Part shown: positions 13,355-22,647 of the stretch, piece after piece | How the letters are laid out: every line of letters starts with the position of its first letter | Numbering within the stretch: the stretch's first letter is position 1 | Source: Paraburkholderia sp. | GTDB taxonomy: Bacteria > Pseudomonadota > Gammaproteobacteria > Burkholderiales > Burkholderiaceae | Assembly: GCA_004322045.1 (NCBI GenBank) | Contig: SCRN01000017.1 | Span: forward strand, 53,314-117,313 | DNA: 64,000 nt | Reading direction: 5' to 3' | Translations under genes and position numbers: made by a program | Notes under the pieces: generated by a model | Database searches by the model: none | What the model saw: the letters and a program-made list of their open reading frames with translations, nothing else | Told to the model about the DNA's origin: nothing

Positions 13355-14020
13355 ATGAACCCCTCACTCATCCAGACGATCGTCGTTTACGCTTTGCCCG
13401 TGATCTTCGCGATCACCTTGCACGAGGCGGCGCACGGTTACGTCGCCCGACTGCTCGGCGACAACACCGCGTACATGATGGGGCGCGTCTCGTTCAATCC
13501 GATGCGCCACATCGATCCCGTCGGGACCATCGCCATTCCGCTGCTGTTGTATTTCGTCACCGGGGGAACGTTCGTGTTCGGCTACGCCAAGCCCGTGCCC
13601 GTCGCCTTCGGCAATCTGCGCAACCCGCGCTGGGGCACGTTCTGGGTGGCGCTGGCCGGTCCTGCGTGCAATTTCGTGCAGGCGTTGTTGTGGGGCGTGT
13701 TCGGCGTGGCGCTGGCGGCGTTCGGCATCGACGAGCCGTTTCTCACGCGCATGGCGGCGGCAGGCATCGGCGTCAATCTCGTGTTGGGCGTGCTGAACCT
13801 GTTCCCGCTGCCGCCGCTCGATGGCGGGCGCGTGCTGACGGCGTTGCTGCCGCCGCGGCAGGCATTGTCGCTCGCGCGATTCGAGCCGTATGGTTTTTTC
13901 ATCGTCATGGCGCTCGTGATGACGGGCGTCCTGACCAAGGTTTGGCTGCGCCCACTCGTCGCGATCGGCTACGATGCCGTCACGGCCATCCTGACCCCTC
14001 TTGCTTCGATTATCAACTGA
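13355..14020 (+). CDS. site-2 protease family (M50) membrane metalloprotease
   Basis: Integral-membrane zinc protease of 221 residues. The zinc motif HEAAH is at about residue 23 inside the first membrane segment. A second signature, NLFPLPPLDGGR near residue 148, supplies the aspartate ligand. Four to six hydrophobic segments are apparent. This short form lacks PDZ domains, unlike RseP. It ends four bases before the trpS start, so the two are probably one transcription unit. The protein substrate is unknown. Confidence 0.9.
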   Translation: MNPSLIQTIVVYALPVIFAITLHEAAHGYVARLLGDNTAYMMGRVSFNPMRHIDPVGTIAIPLLLYFVTGGTFVFGYAKPVPVAFGNLRNPRWGTFWVALAGPACNFVQALLWGVFGVALAAFGIDEPFLTRMAAAGIGVNLVLGVLNLFPLPPLDGGRVLTALLPPRQALSLARFEPYGFFIVMALVMTGVLTKVWLRPLVAIGYDAVTAILTPLASIIN

Positions 14021-14024
14021 CACC

Positions 14025-15227
14025 ATGTTTCCAGACCGCATTTTCTCCGGCATGCGCCCGACCGGGTCGCTCCACCTCGGCCACTACCATGGCGTGCTCA
14101 AGAACTGGGTCCGGCTCCAGTCGGAATACCCCTGTTTCTTCTGCGTCGTCGATTGGCACGCGTTGACGACGCACTACGAGACGCCCGAGATCATCGAAAA
14201 GAACGTCTGGGAGGTGCTGATCGACTGGCTCGCCTCGGGCATCGATCCCGCGCAAGCGACACTGTTCATTCAAAGCCGCGTGCCAGAGCATGCCGAGCTT
14301 TCGCTGTTGCTCGGCATGAGCGCGCCGCTCGGCTGGCTCGAGCGCGTGCCCACTTACAAAGAGCAGATCGAAAAGCTCAAGGATAAGGATCTGTCGACGT
14401 ATGGCTTTCTCGGCTATCCGGTTTTGATGGCGGCCGATATCCTGCTCTATCGCGCCTCGCTGGTGCCCGTGGGCGAGGACCAAGTGCCTCACGTCGAAAT
14501 GACGCGCGAGATCGCCCGACGCTTCAATCATTTATACGGGCGCGAGCCCGAGTTCGAGGAAAAGGCGCTCGAAGCGGCGAAGAAGCTCGGCGGAAAGCGC
14601 GCGAAGCTTTACCATGAATTGCGCAACGCCTATCAGCAAGAGGGCGACGACGAAGCGCTGGAGCAAGCGCGCGCCATGCTGCAGGAATCGCAAAGCTTAT
14701 CCATGAGCGACCGGGAACGGCTGTTCGGCTACCTCGAGGGGTCGCGCAAGATCATTCTGGTCGAGCCGCAGGTGCTGCTCACGAAGGCTTCGCGCATGCC
14801 GGGGCTCGACGGCCAGAAAATGTCGAAGTCGTACGGCAACACGATCGGCCTGCGTGAAGATGCGGAGACGATCACGAAGAAGGTCCGCACGATGCCGACC
14901 GATCCGGCTCGAGTGCGCCGCACCGATCCTGGCGATCCGGACAAGTGCCCGGTCTGGCAGCTGCATCAGGTCTATTCGGACGAAGCCACGCACGAATGGG
15001 TGCAAAAGGGCTGCCGTTCGGCCGGCATCGGCTGCCTCGAGTGCAAGCAGCCCGTCATCGAAGGAATATTGCGCGAGCAGCAGCCGATGCTCGAGCGCGC
15101 GCAAAAATATATGGACGATCCCTCGCTGCTTCGTGCGATCGTCGCCGACGGCTGCGACAAGGCGCGTAAGTTCGCGACCGAGACGATGCGCGACGTGCGC
15201 GAGGCGATGGGCTTGTCGTATTCATGA
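14025..15227 (+). CDS. trpS: tryptophan--tRNA ligase
   Basis: Class I aminoacyl-tRNA synthetase that charges tRNA-Trp. 400 residues from MFPDRIFSGMRPTG. The HIGH-type motif appears as GSLHLGHYHG near residue 13 and the KMSKS loop as GQKMSKSYGN near 265. It is longer than the E. coli enzyme (334) owing to an insertion near residues 180-235 and a cysteine pair (GCLECKQP) near 345, a form found in many betaproteobacteria. An in-frame ATG does not precede 14025 with a better site; the upstream frame overlaps the protease gene. Confidence 0.96.
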   Translation: MFPDRIFSGMRPTGSLHLGHYHGVLKNWVRLQSEYPCFFCVVDWHALTTHYETPEIIEKNVWEVLIDWLASGIDPAQATLFIQSRVPEHAELSLLLGMSAPLGWLERVPTYKEQIEKLKDKDLSTYGFLGYPVLMAADILLYRASLVPVGEDQVPHVEMTREIARRFNHLYGREPEFEEKALEAAKKLGGKRAKLYHELRNAYQQEGDDEALEQARAMLQESQSLSMSDRERLFGYLEGSRKIILVEPQVLLTKASRMPGLDGQKMSKSYGNTIGLREDAETITKKVRTMPTDPARVRRTDPGDPDKCPVWQLHQVYSDEATHEWVQKGCRSAGIGCLECKQPVIEGILREQQPMLERAQKYMDDPSLLRAIVADGCDKARKFATETMRDVREAMGLSYS

Positions 15228-15276
15228 GGATGGCGATGCGGCCCCGCGAAGCGGGCTGCGCCGAGGGCGCAGCGCG

Positions 15277-15885
15277 ATGACGCATTTGCTCCACGACGCA
15301 GCGTCGGGCGGCACGCCCGCCAGTGGCGAGCCGTCCAGGTGGATCGTTCGCTGGTCTCACCTCGTTGCGCCGGGTGGCGCCGTGCTGGATGTGGCGGCAG
15401 GCGCCGGTCGCCATGCGCGTTGGTTCGCTGGGCGCGGGCACGAGGTCGTCGCGATCGACGTAGCGCAGGCGGCGCTGGCTGCGCTCGCGGGAGTCCACGG
15501 CGTCACGCCGGTTCGTGCCGATTTGGAAGACGGTAGCGCGTGGCCGTTGGCCGAGACTGAACGATTCGCGGCCGTCGTCGTGACCAACTATCTTAATCGG
15601 GCGTTGCTGCCGCGGCTCGTGCAGTGTCTCGCACCCGGGGGCATCCTCTTGTACGAAACCTTCGCGCGCGGCAATGAAACCGTCGGCAGGCCGTCGAATC
15701 CGGCGTTTTTGCTGGAGCCGGGCGAACTGCTCGCGGCCGTGCATGGTCGCCTGTCGGTCGTCGCGTATGAGAACGGTTATGTGACCGAGCCGCGCTCGGC
15801 ATTCGTCCAACGGATCTGCGCGGTGCTGCCCGTGCAGCCGCTTGCGGCGGGCGTCGCGCCGCCGCGTTACGATTTGGCCGGCTAA
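15277..15885 (+). CDS. class I SAM-dependent methyltransferase
   Basis: Rossmann-fold methyltransferase of 202 residues. Motif I appears as VLDVAAGAGRHARWFA near residue 34, the acidic end of strand 2 as VVAIDV near 58, and the post-I region as ADLEDGSAWP near 80. CLAPGGILLYETFARGN follows near 112. It starts 50 bp after trpS and may be co-transcribed. The acceptor substrate cannot be read from the sequence. Confidence 0.8.
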   Translation: MTHLLHDAASGGTPASGEPSRWIVRWSHLVAPGGAVLDVAAGAGRHARWFAGRGHEVVAIDVAQAALAALAGVHGVTPVRADLEDGSAWPLAETERFAAVVVTNYLNRALLPRLVQCLAPGGILLYETFARGNETVGRPSNPAFLLEPGELLAAVHGRLSVVAYENGYVTEPRSAFVQRICAVLPVQPLAAGVAPPRYDLAG

Positions 15886-15927
15886 TCCGCTACAATCGCG
15901 CTTTCACGTCTGAATTCATCGTGTTTC

Positions 15928-16845
15928 ATGGCTAACGGCACATCCAGCAGCACCCAAGGCGGCCTGCGCATTCGCGGCAGCATTCCTGCGATCGTCACGC
16001 CCATGCTCGAAGACGGCAGTCTCGATCTGCCCGCGTTTCGCAAGCTGATCGATTGGCATATCGACGAAGGAACGGACGCGCTCGTCGTAGTCGGCACCAG
16101 CGGCGAGTCTGCCACGCTGTCGGTCGATGAGCACATCCTCATGATCAAGACGGCTGTCGAGCATACGGCCGGCCGCATTCCCGTCATTGCCGGCGCGGGC
16201 GGCAACTCGACCGTCGAGGCGATCGAGTTGACCAAGCATGCGAAGGCCGTCGGCGCCGACGCCACGCTGCAGGTCGTGCCGTATTACAACAAGCCGACCC
16301 AAGAGGGAATCTACCGTCATTTCGCGAAGATCGCCGAATCGGTGGATTTGCCCGTGATCCTCTACAACGTGCCGGGCCGGACCGTGGCCGACATGTCGAA
16401 CGAAACGGCGCTGCGGCTCGCGCAAGTGCCGGGCATCATCGGCATCAAGGACGCGACGGGGAACATCGATCGTGCAGCGCATCTGATCAAAGCGGCGCCG
16501 GCCGATTTCTCGATCCTCAGCGGGGACGATCCGACGGCGATCGCGCTGATGCTGCTCGGCGGGCACGGCAACATCTCCGTCACGGCCAACGTCGCGCCGC
16601 GCGCCATGAGCGAACTGTGTAAGGCAGCGCTTGCCGGCGATGCGAAGACCGCGCGCGACATTCATCTCAAGCTGCTGTCGCTGCACAAGAACTTGTTCAT
16701 CGAATCGAACCCGATTCCGGTGAAGTGGGCGCTCGAGCAGATGGGCCGGATGAAGGGCGGGATTCGTCTGCCGCTCACGCCGCTGGACGCGCGCTGCCAT
16801 GAGGCCGTGCGTGCCGCGCTCGTGGAATCGGGCGTGCTCGCTTAA
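15928..16845 (+). CDS. dapA: 4-hydroxy-tetrahydrodipicolinate synthase
   Basis: Condenses pyruvate with aspartate semialdehyde, the first committed step of lysine and diaminopimelate synthesis. 305 residues, normal length. The Schiff-base lysine is in [11 protein letters not shown] near residue 178. The tyrosine/threonine relay is seen in [23 protein letters not shown] and [15 protein letters not shown] at 15891 is a possible -10 box. It is followed by bamC, as in many proteobacteria. The lysC gene that makes its upstream precursor is at 38.6 kb. Confidence 0.97.
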   Translation: MANGTSSSTQGGLRIRGSIPAIVTPMLEDGSLDLPAFRKLIDWHIDEGTDALVVVGTSGESATLSVDEHILMIKTAVEHTAGRIPVIAGAGGNSTVEAIELTKHAKAVGADATLQVVPYYNKPTQEGIYRHFAKIAESVDLPVILYNVPGRTVADMSNETALRLAQVPGIIGIKDATGNIDRAAHLIKAAPADFSILSGDDPTAIALMLLGGHGNISVTANVAPRAMSELCKAALAGDAKTARDIHLKLLSLHKNLFIESNPIPVKWALEQMGRMKGGIRLPLTPLDARCHEAVRAALVESGVLA

Positions 16846-16964
16846 TTGGCCTGCTAAGCCAGCGCCACCCACCGCATCGGGTTTGTTTTGCATTCATCGA
16901 CGTCGATTCCGGGAGATAGGCTCGGCGCCGTCGCAGGCATGTGTTGCGCATCACGAAGGACCTC

Positions 16965-18101
16965 ATGAAACGTTCCGCTTTCTCTACTCATGCCATCCGC
17001 GCGGCGGCGCTCGTGCTCGCAATCTCGACGCTTGCGGGTTGCGATACGCTCAACGATTGGTTCGCCACGGATCGCGTCAATTACAAGGCGACGGGGTCGG
17101 CGCCCCCGCTGCAAGTGCCGGGCGATCTGACCACGGCTCAAGCACAGCCGCAGTACACGGCGCCGCCTGTCACCGCCGCTCTCGGCGGCGCACCGACGCG
17201 CAATGTGACCACAGCAGGTAATTCCAGCGAAGGCGTGCCGAGCGCGAACGATCCGCTCGGTATGCACGTGGAGCGCGATGGCGATCGACGTTGGCTCGTC
17301 GTCGATGGGCGCGCGCCGGACCAACTGTGGCCGCAACTCGAAGCGTTTTGGAAGGACAACGGCTTCGCGCTGAAAACCGATACGCCCGCCACCGGCATCA
17401 TGACGACCGATTGGGCAGAAAACCGAGCGAACATTCCCGACGATTGGTTCCGCCGCACCATTGGCCGCGTGATCGATTTTGCGTATTCCTCGGGCACGCG
17501 CGACAGCTTCCGTACGCTCGTCGAGCGCGGGGCGAACGGCACGACGGACATTTCGATCACGCACAGTGCGATGGAAGAGATGCTGACGGGGCAGGACAAG
17601 ACATCGTCGCGATGGATCGAGCGTCCGCGCAACCCGGTGCTCGAGGCGCTGTTCTTATCGAAGCTCATGCAGAAGTTCGGGTTGACGGAAGATCAGTCCA
17701 AACAGTTGCTCGCTAGTGCCAAGCCCGCCGAAGCGCCCGCGAAGATCAATATGAGCGCCGGTGCGACAACACTCGATCTCACGGACGGCGTCGAAGTCGC
17801 TTGGCTGCGTGTGGGCCTTGCGCTCGATCGCACCAACTTTACCGTAGACAACCGCGACCGCGAGAAGCGTATCTACTACGTGCGCTACGCCGATTCGACA
17901 CAAGAACTCAAGCGCGACGGCCTGTTCGGTAAGCTGTTCTATAGTGGCGCGTCCCAGCAAAAGGCAGGCAAAGAGTTCCTCGTGAGCGTCCAGCCTGTCG
18001 AGCGCGGCACACAAGTGGCCGTCGTCGATGCGAACGGCCAGATCGATACGTCGCCGGAAGCGCAGCGCTTGATCTCCTTGCTACACGCGCAACTGAACTA
18101 A
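16965..18101 (+). CDS. bamC: outer membrane protein assembly factor BamC
   Basis: Lipoprotein subunit of the Bam complex that inserts beta-barrel proteins into the outer membrane. 378 residues from MKRSAFST, with a signal peptide and lipobox STLAGC near residue 24. An unstructured Pro/Ala stretch and two helix-grip domains follow (ERDGDRRWLVVDGRAPDQLW near 105, VAWLRVGLALDRTNFTV near 275). AAGGA four bases before this ATG makes it preferable to upstream starts. Location directly after dapA (119 bp) matches the classical dapA-nlpB order. Confidence 0.92.
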   Translation: MKRSAFSTHAIRAAALVLAISTLAGCDTLNDWFATDRVNYKATGSAPPLQVPGDLTTAQAQPQYTAPPVTAALGGAPTRNVTTAGNSSEGVPSANDPLGMHVERDGDRRWLVVDGRAPDQLWPQLEAFWKDNGFALKTDTPATGIMTTDWAENRANIPDDWFRRTIGRVIDFAYSSGTRDSFRTLVERGANGTTDISITHSAMEEMLTGQDKTSSRWIERPRNPVLEALFLSKLMQKFGLTEDQSKQLLASAKPAEAPAKINMSAGATTLDLTDGVEVAWLRVGLALDRTNFTVDNRDREKRIYYVRYADSTQELKRDGLFGKLFYSGASQQKAGKEFLVSVQPVERGTQVAVVDANGQIDTSPEAQRLISLLHAQLN

Positions 18102-18109
18102 TTCCTGCC

Positions 18110-18886
18110 ATGCGCTTTGCCAGCCTCGGCAGCGGTAGCGAGGGCAATTCGCTCGTCGTCGAGGCGGCGAGCGCGCACACCACCACGCGGGTACTGCTCG
18201 ATTGCGGATTCTCCGCGAAAGAGCTCGAGCGCCGACTCGCACGGCTTCATTGCGGCATCGATGCGCTCGATGCCATCGTCGTCACTCATGAGCATAGCGA
18301 CCACATCGGCAGCGCGCTGACGCTCGCCCGCAAGTGGTCGTTGCCGCTCTATATGAGTTGGGGGACGGCGAAGGCTGTCGGAGCCGATAGCGCTGGCATC
18401 GATTTGCACGTGCTCTGGGGCGACGAGACGGCCGCCATCGGGGATATCGAGCTCTCGCCCTATACGGTGCCGCACGACGCCCGTGAGCCGCTTCAATTCG
18501 TGTTTTCGGACGGCGCGCATCGGTTGGGGGTGCTAACCGATGTCGGCAGCTGCACGCCGCATATCACAACGATGCTGAACGGCTGCGATGCGCTCGTGCT
18601 CGAGTGTAATCATGACGTGCAGATGCTGGCGGCGAGCCGGTATCCACAGTCACTGAAGGTGCGTATAGGCGGCAATCACGGTCATTTGAGCAACGACGCC
18701 GCGGCTGAAATTTTGAGGGGGGTGGATCGGACGCGATTGACCCATGTGGTCGCTGCCCACCTCAGTGCGCAGAATAATCTTCCAGATCTTGCGCAGGCCG
18801 CATTGGCGGGCGTGCTGGGCGCGGCACCGCACGATGTCTTGGTGGCTTCGCAGGCGCTTGGTTTCGACTGGCTCGGGTGCGGCTGA
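18110..18886 (+). CDS. MBL-fold metallo-hydrolase (YycJ/WalJ-like)
   Basis: 258-residue metallo-beta-lactamase-fold protein. SLGSGSEGNSLVVE at the start and VTHEHSDHIGSA near residue 60 carry the dinuclear zinc site; GGNHGHLSND near 185 supplies a later histidine. The arrangement matches the YycJ/WalJ group, suspected to act as exonucleases. The ATG is eight bases after bamC, so the two are probably co-transcribed. A strong bidirectional terminator lies about 85 bp downstream. Confidence 0.85.
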   Translation: MRFASLGSGSEGNSLVVEAASAHTTTRVLLDCGFSAKELERRLARLHCGIDALDAIVVTHEHSDHIGSALTLARKWSLPLYMSWGTAKAVGADSAGIDLHVLWGDETAAIGDIELSPYTVPHDAREPLQFVFSDGAHRLGVLTDVGSCTPHITTMLNGCDALVLECNHDVQMLAASRYPQSLKVRIGGNHGHLSNDAAAEILRGVDRTRLTHVVAAHLSAQNNLPDLAQAALAGVLGAAPHDVLVASQALGFDWLGCG

Positions 18887-18970
18887 GGCCGGGGCGGGCG
18901 AGGGCGCGCCAGGGGCCACGTGCGGGGTAGTAACCGCTTGTTGCGAATCCGTTTCGAATAGGCAACAAAA

Positions 18971-19009
18971 GGCAACAAAAAACCGGCTCGTGGCCGGTTT
19001 TTTGTTGCC
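18971..19009. terminator. bidirectional rho-independent terminator with 17-bp perfect arms
   Basis: Arms 18971-18987 and 18993-19009 are perfectly complementary around a five-base loop (TCGTG). Each arm has a GC-rich inner part (ACCGGC/GCCGGT) flanked by a run of six A or T, so the hairpin has a U-tract in both directions. It sits between the convergent MBL-fold gene and the small lipoprotein gene and should stop transcription from both. Confidence 0.9.
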
Positions 19010-19026
19010 TCGTTGCTGACAGCAGC

Positions 19027-19290
19027 TTACTGGCTTGCGCCCGAAGCCGGAGCAGCAGCCGAAGCGCCAGCGTCCGAAGCAGCAGCGGCAGCGCCCGAAG
19101 CGGCAGCAGCAGCGTCGCTCGCAGCAGCAGCGCTCGATGCAGCGGCGCCAGCGTCCGAAGCAGCAGCAGCCGGAGCCGAAGCAGCAGCAGCATCGCTAGC
19201 CGGAGCGGCAGCGTTTTGGTCGCTGCTCTTGTTGCACGCAGCCAGTGCAACAGCCGCCAACAGGGATGCTACGAGGAGGGATTTCTTCAT
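19027..19290 (-). CDS. small alanine-rich lipoprotein
   Basis: 87-residue protein starting MKKSLLVASLLAAVALAAC, a signal peptide with a clear lipobox and Cys at about residue 19. The mature part is almost entirely Ala with Ser, Asp, Gly and Pro, built from variable repeats of the type ASDAAAA. ATG 19290 is chosen over the upstream GTG because AAAGGA stands seven bases before it. Such Ala-rich lipoproteins are common in Burkholderia relatives; no function is known to me. Confidence 0.75.
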   Translation of the reverse strand: MKKSLLVASLLAAVALAACNKSSDQNAAAPASDAAAASAPAAAASDAGAAASSAAAASDAAAAASGAAAAASDAGASAAAPASGASQ

Positions 19291-19520
19291 GATCACGTCC
19301 TTTTATGGTTAAAGGTAAGCAACAGCGCGAAATAATACCGGTAATGTGCTCCAACACCAACCTAGGCCGCTGGTGGGATGCACATCAGAGCGTGAATCTT
19401 CCCCACGGCTTGGGCGGAAATTATATGCACTTTCGTACCGACCGTCGACAAAGCAGGGTCAATACGTTGCCTTTCTCATACAGAATTTAACCGTAATCGA
19501 TAGGGCGGGCACGGCTAACG

Positions 19521-20771
19521 TCATGAGGATGCGCCGACTCGTACCCAGCCGGCACGATACCACTCGTGTAGCAGCGCTGTCATCGACGAGTCCGGCGAGA
19601 GTGTTACAAAGCGTTTCCCTTCAATTCGTCTTGCATCGGCTAACTCGAAGAGCCATTTGCGGCGGCGCGGAAGCTGCGACTCCTCGCCGTTGATGAAGTA
19701 CGTCCGCGCGTCATACAGGAGCGACGTCTTGTTGGCCAGACGTACGCCCACAGCTTGCGCGCGACGGATGAATGCCGCTTCACCAAGCGGTCGATCAGGC
19801 GCATCGAACACCACGTGCGACTTCGGTTCGCTCAAATAGCTACCAAGGAACGAAACGAGGTCGCGTTCCGTCCATCGCACGCGTGCAAGGATCGAGCCAA
19901 GTTCTTCAACGAGAGCGCTCGGCAAGGCGGCCGGATGCGCGACGGCGGCCTGCTGCGGGTCACGGTAGAGGCGCTCGCCGGCTCGCGAGCGAGCGAGGTC
20001 GCTACGCTCGGCCAAATAGTAGAGAAACTGGCCCAAGAGTTCGTTGGCGCTGGGCGCTCTGAAACCGATCGAACAGGTCATGCACTCGCCGATCGCAACG
20101 CCGTCATGAGCGATATGCGGCGGCAAATAAAGCATGTCTCCCGGCTCCAGCACCCACTCTTGTTCCGCTTCGAAATGCTGTAAAACCTTCAAGGGCAATC
20201 CCGGTTTTAACGTCAGATCGCGTTGCGAGGCGATCCGCCAGCGGCGCCGGCCGTGCACTTGCAGGAGAAACACGTCGTAAGAATCGAAATGCGGCCCGAC
20301 GCCGCCGCCGTCGGTCGCATACGAGATCATGAGATCGTCCAGACGCGCGTCGGGTACGAAACGAAACTGATCGAGCAGGGCCCGCGCGTTGTCGTTGTGC
20401 AAGTCCACGCCTTGCACGAGCAGCGTCCATTCGCGGCGTTTTACGCTAGGCAGCGCGTCGAGCGCGAAAGGGCCATGCTCGAGACGCCAACGTCCCCGGG
20501 TCTGCGATACGAGGCGCGATTCGGCGTCGTCGCTAGCAGCCAGCTCGAACAGGGCCTCGCGCGAGAGCGGTGGTGCGATATCGGGCGCAGCGCCGCGAAT
20601 CAGTAGCGGCCGCTTCTGCCAATACTGCCGCATGAATTGCGAGGGCGTCAGCCCGCCGAGCAGGGGCGTTGGCGCGTCAGGCGCTGGGGGGCAAAGGGGC
20701 TTGACCGAGAGAGCTGAGGGCGCAGACGGAGCGGCCGTGCCGCCCCGATGGTAGAGGGGCCGCTTGGGCAT
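19521..20771 (-). CDS. cupin/JmjC-type ribosomal oxygenase (RoxA/YcfD family)
   Basis: Fe(II)/2-oxoglutarate-dependent oxygenase family whose E. coli member hydroxylates an arginine of ribosomal protein L16. 416 residues from MPKRPLYHR. The iron site HxD is in GGGVGPHFDSYDVF near residue 165 and the distal His in YLPPHIAHDG near 222; LTPSQFMRQYWQKRPLLIRG near residue 40 is the typical entry to the cupin. A C-terminal winged-helix-like part follows. It is longer than YcfD (373) by a Pro/Ala-rich N-terminus. It is divergent from slyD with only 31 bp between the start codons. Confidence 0.85.
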   Translation of the reverse strand: MPKRPLYHRGGTAAPSAPSALSVKPLCPPAPDAPTPLLGGLTPSQFMRQYWQKRPLLIRGAAPDIAPPLSREALFELAASDDAESRLVSQTRGRWRLEHGPFALDALPSVKRREWTLLVQGVDLHNDNARALLDQFRFVPDARLDDLMISYATDGGGVGPHFDSYDVFLLQVHGRRRWRIASQRDLTLKPGLPLKVLQHFEAEQEWVLEPGDMLYLPPHIAHDGVAIGECMTCSIGFRAPSANELLGQFLYYLAERSDLARSRAGERLYRDPQQAAVAHPAALPSALVEELGSILARVRWTERDLVSFLGSYLSEPKSHVVFDAPDRPLGEAAFIRRAQAVGVRLANKTSLLYDARTYFINGEESQLPRRRKWLFELADARRIEGKRFVTLSPDSSMTALLHEWYRAGWVRVGASS

Positions 20772-20773
20772 CG

Positions 20774-20779
20774 TATAAT
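20774..20779 (+). promoter_or_regulatory. -10 box of the probable slyD promoter
   Basis: A perfect TATAAT lies 23 bp before the slyD ATG and only two bases from the roxA-like start codon. The -35 region of this promoter would fall inside the roxA-like gene, where no good hexamer is visible. It implies that slyD and the divergent gene compete for nearly the same DNA. Confidence 0.5.
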
Positions 20780-20802
20780 GGAACCGTATTTTGGAGACTT
20801 GG

Positions 20803-21345
20803 ATGAAAATTGCGAAGAACACCGTTGTGGCGGTCGCTTACAAACTATCGGATGCCCAAGGCAACCTTATCGAGGAAAGCGAAGAGCCGATGGTCTATCT
20901 GCACGGCGGCTATGATGGCACGTTCCCTAAAATCGAGGAAGAACTCGACGGGCACGAGCCTGGTTTTCAAACGCAGATCCAGCTCGAGCCTCAGGACGCA
21001 TTCGGCGAATATGATCCCGAGCTCGTGAAGGTGGAGCCGCGCAACCGGTTTCCGGAGCCGCTCGAGGTGGGCATGCAGTTCGAAGGCACGCCCGAGGACG
21101 GCGACGATGAAATCGACTCGCTGATCTACACCGTCACGGACGTGGCCGAGGACAAGGTTGTGCTCGATGGGAATCACCCCCTGGCGGGCATGGCGTTGCG
21201 CTTTGCGCTAACTGTCAAAGAGGTGCGCGAAGCGACTGCCGATGAAATCGAGCACGCGCACGTGCATGGTGCCGAAGGTATCGAAGTCATCGACGAAGAC
21301 GATGACGACGAGGAAGGCGCCTCAGGATCCCCCACCCTGCATTGA
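20803..21345 (+). CDS. slyD: FKBP-type peptidyl-prolyl cis-trans isomerase, SlyD family
   Basis: 180-residue cytoplasmic proline isomerase and metallochaperone family member. The FKBP half shows NTVVAVAYKLSDAQG near residue 6 and the HGGYDGTFPKIEEELDG loop near 36. The inserted chaperone flap spans about residues 65-120, and the tail is acidic (IDEDDDDEE) with few histidines. That tail is unlike the His-rich one of E. coli SlyD, so nickel handling may be weaker. The start ATG has TTGGAGA eight bases upstream. Confidence 0.9.
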   Translation: MKIAKNTVVAVAYKLSDAQGNLIEESEEPMVYLHGGYDGTFPKIEEELDGHEPGFQTQIQLEPQDAFGEYDPELVKVEPRNRFPEPLEVGMQFEGTPEDGDDEIDSLIYTVTDVAEDKVVLDGNHPLAGMALRFALTVKEVREATADEIEHAHVHGAEGIEVIDEDDDDEEGASGSPTLH

Positions 21346-22647
21346 ACCTGGCCCCTCCTGGGTCGCAGGCTCGCCGCCCGTTGGCCGCTGCGCCGGCATC
21401 TTCATCGGCAAGGACGGAGCAGTGGCCGACGCCGCGCCGCTTCCCGGGTCTTCGGGCAGAAGCGGTGGTTCCGAAGCCGGCATTGCCGGCGCCGGGCTCG
21501 GGAGGGACGGCGCGGGCGGTACATTCTGGATGCCGGGCAGCGGCCCGATCAGCGGCCCCGAGGCGTTGGGAGTCGGGGCCGGTGCTTGCCATGAGTCGTT
21601 GGATGCGGCGTTCGGCGTGGCCGTAGTCGCGGAGCGCACGCTCACCCGAAATGGCGCAGGACGTCCAAAGGCGACGTCGAATTGCACCCATTGCATAGAG
21701 GCGTCGCGCGGCGCAATCGCGATGCGCGTCAAATTATCGACGCGTGTGCCTTTATCGTTATAGAGCGGCTGGTCGATGGCGAAGCCTCCCGGTAGCGAAT
21801 GCGCGCTGCGATGTATCACGACGACTGGCCCGCGGAAGATGCGGGCGGCGTTCACGAGACTGCGCTTGAATTCGAGGTAGCCGTCGCGTTTCCGATGGCG
21901 AGCGAAGCGCAGCCACGCGAACCGGTCGGCGTGTTCTTCGTAGCGAGAGAAGTCCGGGTCGGCTTCGAACAACACCACGAGCGCTTTCGCCTCGCGGCGT
22001 TTGGCATATTCGGCTGCGTGCTCGAGCCAAAATGCCGAGGCGATGGCTCGGTCGTCGAATTCGCCGTTGCGGCCGCCGGCGTCCGAATAGTGATTATTGC
22101 CGCCGACGATATCCAATCCGACGAAGACAGTCTCTCCCGTTTCCCAACGCACGTTTTCGCGGAACGCATGAAACCGCGCCACCTCGCTTTCGCGCGTGAG
22201 AGCGAGCGTGGGCCTCCCGAGCGAAGTCGCATCGGAAAACAGGGTCTGTCTTAAGAAGTCCAGCCGCTCGACGGCATCGTAACGGCCCGCTGCCGGCGTC
22301 GTGCAGTCAGCCCAATCATGCTGCCCGGGGAGAAGAACGAGCGGAATCACGGAGGTTTGCAGCCACTGCAGCCGTCGGTCGTAGAGGGTATCGGAACAAG
22401 GCTCGCCCGCACCTTTCAGGTTGCCGTCGTAGACGACAAATGAAAGGTGCGCATCGAGCCCGATCGCGGCAAGCAGCCGCTGCGCGGCAGGCGCGTCGAC
22501 CTGGCTGCCGATCGCGCTTGAAACGACTGCGAAAGCGTAGCGCGGCTGCGCAGCGCATGCGGGCAGCGCAAATAAGGATAGGCAACCGAACGCGGCCGCC
22601 GCGACGAGTGCAACACGGCCTCGTGCACGCACCCGACGAACGGCCAT
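21322..22647 (-). CDS. predicted secreted metallophosphatase-like protein with Pro-rich C-terminal tail
   Basis: 441 residues with an N-terminal signal peptide ending near ALPACAAQ. The body resembles calcineurin-like phosphoesterase proteins of Burkholderia: PGQHDWADC near residue 105, GGNNHYSD near 185 and VVVIHRSAHS near 280 could hold the metal ligands. The last 110 residues are rich in Pro, Ala and Ser. Its ATG overlaps the mutS stop by one base (TGATG), so it is translationally coupled to mutS. Its 3' end overlaps the convergent slyD end by 24 bp. Family assignment is by resemblance only. Confidence 0.6.
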   Translation of the reverse strand: MAVRRVRARGRVALVAAAAFGCLSLFALPACAAQPRYAFAVVSSAIGSQVDAPAAQRLLAAIGLDAHLSFVVYDGNLKGAGEPCSDTLYDRRLQWLQTSVIPLVLLPGQHDWADCTTPAAGRYDAVERLDFLRQTLFSDATSLGRPTLALTRESEVARFHAFRENVRWETGETVFVGLDIVGGNNHYSDAGGRNGEFDDRAIASAFWLEHAAEYAKRREAKALVVLFEADPDFSRYEEHADRFAWLRFARHRKRDGYLEFKRSLVNAARIFRGPVVVIHRSAHSLPGGFAIDQPLYNDKGTRVDNLTRIAIAPRDASMQWVQFDVAFGRPAPFRVSVRSATTATPNAASNDSWQAPAPTPNASGPLIGPLPGIQNVPPAPSLPSPAPAMPASEPPLLPEDPGSGAASATAPSLPMKMPAQRPTGGEPATQEGPGSMQGGGS

